In this document: positions 44,369-49,494 of the stretch, piece by piece | Position numbering within the stretch: position 1 is the first letter of the stretch | Layout of the letters: each line of letters starts with the position of its first letter | Assembly (NCBI RefSeq): GCF_027706725.1 | Contig: NZ_JAQFWQ010000046.1 | Span: 1 to 49,494, forward strand | DNA length: 49,494 bases | Source: Nocardiopsis endophytica | GTDB taxonomy: Bacteria > Actinomycetota > Actinomycetes > Streptosporangiales > Streptosporangiaceae | Direction: 5' to 3' | Translations under genes and position numbers: made by a program | Notes under the pieces: generated by a model | Databases searched by the model: none | Told to the model about the DNA's origin: nothing | What the model saw: the letters and a program-made list of their open reading frames with translations, nothing else

Positions 44369-44413
44369 CGCCCGCGCCGGCGGGGCCGTTTCCGGCACCC
44401 ACCGGCGCGGGCG
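44369..44413 (-). terminator. Hairpin between precursor and tbtB-like gene (attenuator candidate)
   Basis: CGCCCGCGCCGG (44369-44380) and CCGGCGCGGGCG (44402-44413) form a perfect 12-bp stem with a 21-base loop in the 101-bp gap between precursor and LanB genes. No T-run follows on the minus strand, so partial termination or mRNA stabilisation would favour excess precursor transcript. That role is inference. Confidence 0.6.
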
Positions 44414-44432
44414 GATCACGCAGGGGTCGTCG

Positions 44433-44612
44433 TCAGGAACACGAGCAGCAGGAACCCTGGTCCAGGCTGCAGCACGACGCGCCGTTCTCCGGAAGACCGT
44501 GTCCGGCGGTCAGCGATTCGACGGTGAGGCCCTTCGACGTCAGCGAGAACACGTCCATGGGCAGGTCGTCGACCTCGAAGTCCACTTGGTCCGGGCTGTC
44601 AGGGGATTGCAT
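44433..44612 (-). CDS. Thiopeptide precursor peptide (TbtA-like)
   Basis: The 59-residue precursor has a 45-residue acidic leader and a 14-residue core. The leader carries DDLPMDVFSLTSKGL and VESLTAGHGLPENGA; as I recall it, the thiomuracin precursor leader has the same DLPMDVF...VESLTAGHGM..GA framework. The core is SCCSLDQGSCCSCS. Start ATG at 44612 with AAAGGAG seven bases upstream; an in-frame extension to 44732 lacks a leader pattern. It is first in the biosynthetic operon. Expected product: thiazoles at Cys2, 3, 10, 11 and 13, dehydroalanine-type residues at Ser4 and Ser9, and a pyridine from Ser1 and Ser12. Confidence 0.95.
   Translation of the reverse strand: MQSPDSPDQVDFEVDDLPMDVFSLTSKGLTVESLTAGHGLPENGASCCSLDQGSCCSCS
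44436..44477 (-). other. Predicted thiopeptide core peptide, 14 residues
   Basis: The codons spell SCCSLDQGSCCSCS followed directly by TGA. The cut after Gly-Ala matches thiomuracin/GE2270-type precursors. The terminal CCSCS resembles the CCSCS of those cores, which aligns Ser12 with their second pyridine serine. The middle L-D-Q-G has no cyclisable residue. The final Ser14 would follow the last thiazole, as in other family members. Confidence 0.85.
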
Positions 44613-44784
44613 TGACCACTCCTTTTGCCGGCACTCTCCAGCTACCGCGGGCCGCGGTCGAAAAGAAAGGACGGGATACCGGTCGGCTGTGAAGGGCGCG
44701 GCATTCACCGGCACGGGAACACAATGCACCAAGGAAAGCGCGGATCGCCTTTCTCAGCCCCCCTCCGCCCCTCGAACCGCCGCC

Positions 44785-44820
44785 TGCGGGCCGCCGGACC
44801 CGCATGCCGCAGGATCCGGC
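44785..44820 (-). terminator. Possible terminator downstream of P450
   Basis: CCTGCG and CGCAGG arms enclose an inner GCGGG/CCCGC pairing, about 70 bases after the P450 stop and 170 before the precursor start. There is no T-run. It may separate the P450 transcript from the biosynthetic operon. The rest of 44613-44889 must hold the precursor promoter, which I could not pinpoint. Confidence 0.35.
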
Positions 44821-44889
44821 GTTGGCCGGGAGCGTAAGCGAGATACGGACGAGTCGTCAATACCGGAAATTTCCCCCGCTGGTCAGGCG

Positions 44890-46026
44890 CTACCAGGCCA
44901 CCGGAAGCCCGGTCGAGCCCACCGCGAGCCGGGGATCGCGGGGCCGGATCTCCTCCGGCGGAACGGCGGGGCGCATGGCCGGAAAACGCCCGACCAGGGT
45001 GTGGAAAAGAATGCTCAGCTGCATGCGGGCCAGCGGCGCGCCCAGACAATAATGCGCACCGGCACCGAAGATCAGCGTGGACTTTCCGGACCGGCGCACG
45101 TCGAGCCGGTCCGGCTCGGCGATGTGCCGCTCATCATGGCTCGCCGCGTGGATGTCGAGCAGCACCAGCTCGCCCTTCCGGATCGTGGTCCCGTCGACGG
45201 TGACGTCGGTGGCGGCCCAGCGGGGAATCCCGAACGGCGTCCGTGTCCCGGCGGCCGTGATCGCCGAGAGGCGGAGCAGCTCCTCCACGGCGTTCTCGAC
45301 CAGCTCGGGGTCCTCGCGCACCGCGGCCCACTGGTCGGCGTCGGCCGACAGCCTCACCAGCGAGTCGTCGATCGCGTCCATCGTCGGGCCGACGCCCGCG
45401 AGCAGGACCAGGCAGGCCACCCGGGTCAGCCGCTCCATCGTCCAGCTCTCGGGGTCCTCGGCGTGCGCGGCCGCGAGATCGGTGGGCACATCACCGCGCG
45501 GCTCGGCGGCCCGCCGCTGAAGGAGCGTCCCGACGTACGCCGAAAGGCCGGTGATGCCGCGCACCATCCGGCCGGGATCGTGGTCGCTGATCGCGTCGTG
45601 CAGCCATCCGTCGAAATCCGCGCCCTCGTCGTCGGGGACGCCGAACAGCTCGCGCAGCACCAGCGGCGGCAGCGGAGCCGACACCAGGCGGTGGAAGTCG
45701 GCGGGTCGCGGGGCCTCGGCGAGGTCGTCGAGCAGGCCGTCCACGATCGCCTGGATCCGCGGCCGCAGTCCCGCGAGCCGGCGCGCGGACATCGAGCGGC
45801 CGACCAGCCTCCGCATCCGCAGGTGCTCGTCCGCGGCGTCGGGCGTCCACTGCTGCGGCGGACCGAAGGGGCCGGAGTCGAAGCAGCGCGGGGCGCCCGC
45901 CGGATCCTCGTGGTAGACGTCCAGGCGCGGATCGGTGAGCAGCCGCCGCACCGTGCCGTGGCCGCCGACCAGCCAGGCCGGGTGGCCGCTCGCGGTGGTG
46001 GTGCGTCGGACCTCGCCGTCTTCCAT
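44890..46026 (-). CDS. Cytochrome P450 associated with thiopeptide cluster
   Basis: The 378-residue soluble P450 has HLRMRRLVG (C-helix, about 68), I-helix LLAGVGPTMDAI (about 208-219), ExxR as E249-L-L-R252, and heme loop FGAGAHYCLGAPLAR with Cys327. The I-helix reads G-P-T where most bacterial P450s have acid-Thr (AG.[ED]T); loss of the acid suggests altered oxygen activation. The N-terminus is about 25 residues shorter than usual, with an in-frame stop nine codons before the start. Start ATG at 46026 (GTG one codon upstream also possible). Hydroxylation or epoxidation of the thiopeptide is likely by analogy. Confidence 0.88.
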   Translation of the reverse strand: MEDGEVRRTTTASGHPAWLVGGHGTVRRLLTDPRLDVYHEDPAGAPRCFDSGPFGPPQQWTPDAADEHLRMRRLVGRSMSARRLAGLRPRIQAIVDGLLDDLAEAPRPADFHRLVSAPLPPLVLRELFGVPDDEGADFDGWLHDAISDHDPGRMVRGITGLSAYVGTLLQRRAAEPRGDVPTDLAAAHAEDPESWTMERLTRVACLVLLAGVGPTMDAIDDSLVRLSADADQWAAVREDPELVENAVEELLRLSAITAAGTRTPFGIPRWAATDVTVDGTTIRKGELVLLDIHAASHDERHIAEPDRLDVRRSGKSTLIFGAGAHYCLGAPLARMQLSILFHTLVGRFPAMRPAVPPEEIRPRDPRLAVGSTGLPVAW

Positions 46027-46141
46027 CACGCCGCCCCCGGAGCCGAAGAGAACTCAAAACAGGACCGCCACCCAACCAGGCGGGCCGAGGACCCGCAAGC
46101 GGTCGGCGCCGCCCGCATTGAAGGCTTCGGCCCGTCTCGGG

Positions 46142-46564
46142 CTAACGCTCGAACGCCTGGGCGACGGCGAGGCTGTCCTCGTAGATGTGGAACCGGGTGA
46201 CGCGGCCGTCCTCAACGGTGAGGTGCAGGGCGAACCGCGCGCGGTAGGCGCGTCCGGTGGGTCGGGCGGTCCGGCGGATCTCGCCGAGCACGACCGCGTC
46301 GCCGCCGTCGATGAGGATGCGCTCGACCTCGGTCGCCGCGCCCTCGGCGACGTGGTGCTCGGCGAGCTCACGGAAGTTGGCGGCGGCGTCGGCCGGGGTG
46401 GACCGGTGGCGGATCCACGGAGTGGCCGGGCGCCCGTGCTCGGCCTCGGGCCAGTCCAGTTTCCAGTCGACGTCGTCGGCGAACAGTTCGGCGATGCGTT
46501 CGGTGTCGCCCTCGCCGATCCTGTACAGCAGCTCCTCGGCCACGGTGCGCGTGCTGGTGGGCAT
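46142..46564 (-). CDS. SnoaL-like (NTF2-fold) protein
   Basis: The 140-residue protein shows the SnoaL-like cone fold pattern: TVAEELLYRIGEGDTERIAELFADDVDWKLDWP, then VERILIDGGDAVVLGEIRRTARPTGRAYRARFALHLTVEDGRVTRFHIYEDSLAVAQAF. Related proteins act as cyclases, hydroxylases or isomerases, or simply bind ligands. It is 115 bases upstream of the P450 on the same strand. It may belong to the cluster or be a neighbour; the sequence does not decide. A GGAG-containing site precedes the ATG at 46564. Confidence 0.78.
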   Translation of the reverse strand: MPTSTRTVAEELLYRIGEGDTERIAELFADDVDWKLDWPEAEHGRPATPWIRHRSTPADAAANFRELAEHHVAEGAATEVERILIDGGDAVVLGEIRRTARPTGRAYRARFALHLTVEDGRVTRFHIYEDSLAVAQAFER

Positions 46565-46710
46565 CGCATCTCCTTCTGTTCCGGCCCGCGTCGTGTCGTC
46601 GCCGATCTTGGCAGCGCGCGTGGAACACGGCGATTACCTCTGAGGTAAGGCGGGAGCGGAGCACTGCCGTCGGCGGAACCGTGTCGTAGGGGTGAACTAG
46701 TGTTCGACGC

Positions 46711-47294
46711 ATGTCCGACTCCTTCTCCGCGGTTCCGGGACTGAAGTACATCGCCGACTGGCTGGCCGCCGACGCCTGCCGGGACCTGCTCTCGGAAATC
46801 GACGCGGCGGAGTGGTCGGCGCAGTTGAAACGGCGGGTGCAGCACTACGGCCGCCGTTATGACTACGGTCGCCGCAGCGTGGCGGGCGATGGGCGGGACG
46901 ACGCCCCGCCGCTGCCGCCATGGGCCCACGCAATGGCCGCCCGCCTCGCGGACGAGGGGCTGATGGACCGGGAGGCCGAGCAGGTGATCGTCAACGAGTA
47001 CCTGCCGGGGCAGGGGATCAGCGCCCATGTGGACTGCGTGCCCGCTTCGGCCCGGTCGTCGCCGCGGTGTCGCTGGGGTCGGGGTGCCTCATGGACTTCA
47101 CCGATCCCGAGGACGGAGCGAAGGCGGCGGTACCGCTCGCGCCGGGCGGCCTGCTGGTCATGACCGGCCCGGCACGCTACACCTGGCGCCACGCCATCGC
47201 CGCCCGCAAGAGCGACCCCGGCCCCGCCGGCCGCGTCCCCCGCGGCCGACGCGTGTCGGTGACCTTCCGGACCCTTCTGGAGTCCGACCGGTAG
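46711..47294 (+). pseudogene. AlkB-like 2OG-Fe(II) dioxygenase with frameshift
   Basis: The first frame encodes GLKYIADWLAADACRDLLSEID..., YDYGRRSV and EQVIVNEYLPGQGISAHVDCVP (iron ligands His and Asp in HVD). At about 47040-47050 the reading frame shifts: GPVVAAVSLGSGCLMDFTD..., LLVMTGPARYTWRHAI (second His) and VSVTFR (2OG-binding Arg) continue in a different frame to the stop at 47294. A single missing base near GTGCCCGCTTCGG would restore one protein of about 195 residues. It is either a recent pseudogene or a sequence error. Confidence 0.85.
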
Positions 47295-47313
47295 CCCTCA
47301 CTGAGCCGGGTGG

Positions 47314-48381
47314 TCAGGCCGTATCCGTGCGTGCCTCATCGAGCAGGCGCAGCAGCCAGCGGTCCACACCGCCATCGCTGCGGTCGAAGTCGAAGTGGCG
47401 CAGCCAGCGCGCGCCCAGCAGAACCGAAGCCGTCCCGCGCGACACCTCGTCGGTGACCAGCTCGGACAGCTGTTCCGGCGGCGGCACGTCGGTCAGGCAC
47501 AGCCACCCGACCGCCGCCGCCAGACGTGTCCCGGGCGGCTCGCCGGCGTCTTCCCACACGCTCTGTGCCCAGCGCATGCCCTCGGCACGGCTGCCGTAGG
47601 TGCTCATCCGTTCGGCGATGGCGAGAACGAGGCCGGCGCATACGGCGGCTTGGGCCTCCCGGCTCAACTGCCGGCGCAGCAGCGCCGTCGGCGTCTCCCC
47701 CGCAGCCGCGGACGCGGTGGCCAACGCGAAGGCCGCACACGCACGCGTTCCGGCGTCGGCATCGGCGAGGAGCCGCGCCAGCAGCGGGGTGTCGGCGGCC
47801 AGCGCATCCCGCGCCGCCTGCTGCGTCCAGTTCATCGGGTACCCGCAGTTGTCCACCATCAACGCGGTCTCCCCGGCGACGGCGTTGAGCACGTCGGTGC
47901 GCAAGGTGCCGAACGGGTTATCGCGCCCGGCCGCCACCGCCACGGAGACGAGGCCGACGCGGCGCGGGGCCGGTGCGTCGACCGCCGAGCGCAGCAGGAA
48001 CGGGATGCAGAACGGCGCCGCGACGCTACTACCGCCCTGATGACAGATCTTGTTGTCCAGGTGAATGAGGGCCTGCTTCGCGGCCGCGTCGTCACCACCG
48101 CGGACCTGAGCAAGCAATTCCGGAACATCCGTGGCCCACCCGTAGGCATGGCAGAGCCGATCCCACGGCACGTCGCCCATCACCGGACCGCCGGGGCTCG
48201 CGTACAGCCGGGCCACCTCCACCCGAACGTCCCAGATGGGCCGCGCCGTGCCGTGGTCGTCCTCGTACCACAACGAAGTGAGGTCCAGGGCGGCGGCATC
48301 GTCGTCGCCGAGAGGTACGCCCCAGACCGGCCCCGGGCCTGGAGTACCGGCATCTTCAGTGACGTCGGGGGTGCCCGCCAT
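47314..48381 (-). CDS. Hypothetical HEAT-like helical protein
   Basis: The 355-residue soluble protein is rich in Ala/Leu helix pairs in its second half (AARDALAADTPLLARLLADADAGTRACAAFALATASA..., LLRRQLSREAQAAVCAGLVLAIAERMS), which resembles HEAT-type repeats. The N-terminal half contains a conserved-looking SLWYEDDHGTARPIWDVRVEVARLYASPGG and LIHLDNKICHQGGSSVAAPFCIPFLLR. Streptomycete genomes have similar unassigned proteins. ATG at 48381 has AAAGGAG five bases upstream and is preferred over the ATG at 48402. Function unknown. Confidence 0.75.
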   Translation of the reverse strand: MAGTPDVTEDAGTPGPGPVWGVPLGDDDAAALDLTSLWYEDDHGTARPIWDVRVEVARLYASPGGPVMGDVPWDRLCHAYGWATDVPELLAQVRGGDDAAAKQALIHLDNKICHQGGSSVAAPFCIPFLLRSAVDAPAPRRVGLVSVAVAAGRDNPFGTLRTDVLNAVAGETALMVDNCGYPMNWTQQAARDALAADTPLLARLLADADAGTRACAAFALATASAAAGETPTALLRRQLSREAQAAVCAGLVLAIAERMSTYGSRAEGMRWAQSVWEDAGEPPGTRLAAAVGWLCLTDVPPPEQLSELVTDEVSRGTASVLLGARWLRHFDFDRSDGGVDRWLLRLLDEARTDTA

Positions 48382-48460
48382 GGACTCTCCTTTTGTCGGC
48401 ATCGTCGCCTATGGGCCAAAGATTATGGCGAAGGCCGACGACACCGAGGCACGCGATGAA

Positions 48461-48500
48461 CCCGCCCGGCGAGGGGCCCCGCGATCCCTCGCCGGGCGGG
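48461..48500. terminator. Perfect 15-bp stem hairpin
   Basis: CCCGCCCGGCGAGGG and CCCTCGCCGGGCGGG form a perfect stem with a 10-base loop. No T-run follows on either strand. It lies between the start of the HEAT-like gene and the end of the broken gene at 48660, where it could terminate minus-strand transcription. GC-rich, weaker dyads follow to about 48575. I see no gene in 48403-48659. Confidence 0.55.
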
Positions 48501-48659
48501 GCGGCCGCCCTCCCCCTCCGTGCAGGGGCGGCCTGGGAGGCCGCCGGTCCGGGGGCGTGGACCGGCGGCGGGCCATAGGAGAGCGGTGGCCCGCCCACCG
48601 CGCCGCCCGGCATCGGGGCAGGGCATCGGGCGCGGCGGGTGCACTTCCGCCCGCGGTGA

Positions 48660-48931
48660 TCAGGTGTTCGGGGCCCTCTGCACGATGGCGTTCGCGGCCT
48701 GACGCCTGAGGGACGGCTCCAGCAGCGCGGCGAGGTCGATGCGCTCCTGTGCGGCCGCCTCGGCTTCGCGCGCGTCGCCGTCCTTCACCTTGGTCGGCGC
48801 AAGGCCCAGGTACCGATCGGCGGTCCCCAGGAGAAGGGCGAAGACCTCCAGGTCGTGACAGGCGAGCCCGAAGCCGTGGACCGCGTGTTCGGCGGTCGAC
48901 CGGCCACCTGAAGCGTCTGCTCGCTGATCAT
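48660..48931 (-). pseudogene. Small helical protein, start not intact
   Basis: The minus strand encodes a clean, GC3-rich frame (STAEHAVHGFGLACHDLEVFALLLGTADRYLGLAPTKVKDGDAREAEAAAQERIDLAALLEPSLRRQAANAIVQRAPNT) ending at 48660. It has no plausible in-frame start: the only one, a TTG at 48980, lies inside the DUF397 gene. A different frame starting at ATG 48931 (MISEQTLQVAGR) would join it after one base change near 48890-48900. So it is probably a frameshifted gene. Family unknown. Confidence 0.4.
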
Positions 48932-48945
48932 CCAGAGGAACACCA

Positions 48946-49143
48946 TTGATTAAGCAACTCCACGACCTGGATTTCCGCAAGTCGAGCTACAGCGTCGGCA
49001 AGGGCCAGGACTGTGTAGAGGTCGCCGACCTTCTCAAGGGGGCGGCCGTTCGGGACAGCAAGAACCCCGAACGCGGGCATCTCGCCTTCAGCGCTGACGA
49101 GTGGAGCGCCTTCTTCCAAGAGATCAAGACCGACAGACTCTAG
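48946..49143 (+). CDS. DUF397 domain protein
   Basis: The 65-residue protein is almost entirely a DUF397 domain: LDFRKSSYSVGKGQDCVEVADLLKGAAVRDSKNPERGHLAFSADEWSAFFQEIK. These small proteins normally follow an XRE-type helix-turn-helix regulator gene in actinomycetes and often act as its partner; no such gene precedes it here. Start TTG at 48946 with GAGGAA upstream. A terminator follows. Confidence 0.9.
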   Translation: MIKQLHDLDFRKSSYSVGKGQDCVEVADLLKGAAVRDSKNPERGHLAFSADEWSAFFQEIKTDRL

Positions 49144-49153
49144 GCGCAGTACG

Positions 49154-49179
49154 AAGGCCCCGGCGTACGCCGGGGCCTT
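49154..49179 (+). terminator. Terminator after DUF397 gene
   Basis: AAGGCCCCGGCG and CGCCGGGGCCTT pair perfectly around a minimal TA loop, 11 bases after the stop codon. From 49181 to 49276 I see nothing. Confidence 0.8.
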
Positions 49180-49276
49180 CCTGCTGTACCTGAACAGCAT
49201 TCCCAAGGAGAGGCTGCCCCGCCCCCAGGTGGATGGCCACCACGCCGACCACTAGGGATGGGGTGGCCAAGGGGAC

Positions 49277-49475
49277 GGGCGGAACAGCAGGTACCCCGCT
49301 CACGCTCCTTGGCCGGGTGGCGGCCGACCGGAGTGTGAGGTGGAGGGCAGCGACGACGAAGGTCAGTGGCCCGCACCGCAGCGCTGTCGGGTGCCCGGCG
49401 TGTGCGTGGTCGCCGTTGTCGGCGGCGACGGCGACAGCAGGGTGGTTCTCGGCCCTGCCTGCCGGGCGCCGGGCC
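49277..49475 (-). repeat. Inverted copy of the left-end ~215 bp repeat unit
   Basis: Read on the minus strand this segment contains the same ordered blocks as the 100-1130 array: GGCAGGCAGGGCC, GAGAACCACCCTGC, a CGACAGCGCTGCGG block, a CTTCGTCGTCGCTGCCCTCCACCTCAC-like block and AGCGGGGTACC. It is followed at 49471-49492 by the GGGCCC...GATGATCTCG block found in the palindrome at 3-92. The orientation is opposite to the left-end array. Confidence 0.75.
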
Positions 49476-49494
49476 CCTCCGCGATGATCTCGGG

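Noticed and set aside
44613-44732. Longer version of the precursor peptide starting 40 codons upstream
   Set aside because: The extension has no leader features, while the ATG at 44612 has a good ribosome site and gives a leader of family-typical length.
41665-46200. Very long plus-strand open frame (about 1500 codons) across the thiopeptide cluster
   Set aside because: It is the antisense shadow of the GC-rich B, precursor and P450 genes; its translation is Arg/Gly/Ala/Val-rich with no family motifs.
48946-48980. TTG start at 48980 for the minus-strand small gene
   Set aside because: It would begin inside the well-supported DUF397 gene on the other strand and its first residues are only that gene's antisense.

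Overview
This is a high-GC actinomycete chromosome segment. The evidence is GC-rich third codon positions throughout, frequent GTG/TTG starts, an F420-pathway guanylyltransferase, an NdgR-type IclR gene divergent from leuCD, and DUF397, DUF3152, EI24 and DUF6188 family proteins. The gene set fits Nocardiopsaceae or a related Streptosporangiales lineage; that placement is inference. All family assignments come from reading the translations. No database search was run.

Layout. Positions 1-1160 are a non-coding array of about five degenerate ~215 bp tandem units preceded by a long palindrome. From 1166 to 13741 there is mostly housekeeping: an AbiEi/DUF559-like protein, an EI24 membrane protein, ddl, a cystathionine gamma-lyase/synthase, gpsA, a PlsC-like acyltransferase, cofC/fbiD, HU, leuD-leuC with a divergent ndgR-like regulator, a Uma2 protein and a PQQ-type sugar dehydrogenase lipoprotein. 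From 13824 to 17317 lie an alpha/beta hydrolase, an AhpD-like protein, three tRNAs (Gln-CTG and two identical Glu-CTC) and gltX. From 17403 to 22149 is a complete branched-chain amino acid ABC operon (binding protein, LivM, LivH, LivF, LivG). Then follow an SGNH hydrolase, a murQ-PTS EIIBC pair for MurNAc recycling, an FAH protein, a LysR regulator with allantoicase, an M20 peptidase-transporter pair, and four small genes.

The standout is 34139-46564 on the minus strand: a compact thiopeptide (pyritide) biosynthetic cluster in the order of the thiomuracin (tbt) pathway. It contains precursor peptide A, split LanB glutamylation protein B, elimination protein C, pyridine synthase D, SagB-type azoline dehydrogenase E, ocin-ThiF-type partner F and YcaO cyclodehydratase G. 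Upstream are a cytochrome P450 and a SnoaL-like protein; downstream is a small alpha+beta-barrel protein. The 59-residue precursor has a thiomuracin-like leader but an unfamiliar 14-residue core, SCCSLDQGSCCSCS. By the usual pairing (Ser1 with Ser12) it should give a 32-membered macrocycle with an unmodified Leu-Asp-Gln-Gly stretch. In the expected pathway, F and G make azolines on the cysteines, E oxidises them, B and C dehydrate serines using glutamyl-tRNA, and D forms the pyridine and releases the leader. The window itself carries gltX and two tRNA-Glu genes, which make that co-substrate.

The right end (46711-49494) holds a frameshifted AlkB-like gene, a HEAT-like hypothetical protein, a broken small gene, an orphan DUF397 gene and, at the very end, an inverted copy of the repeat unit from the left end.
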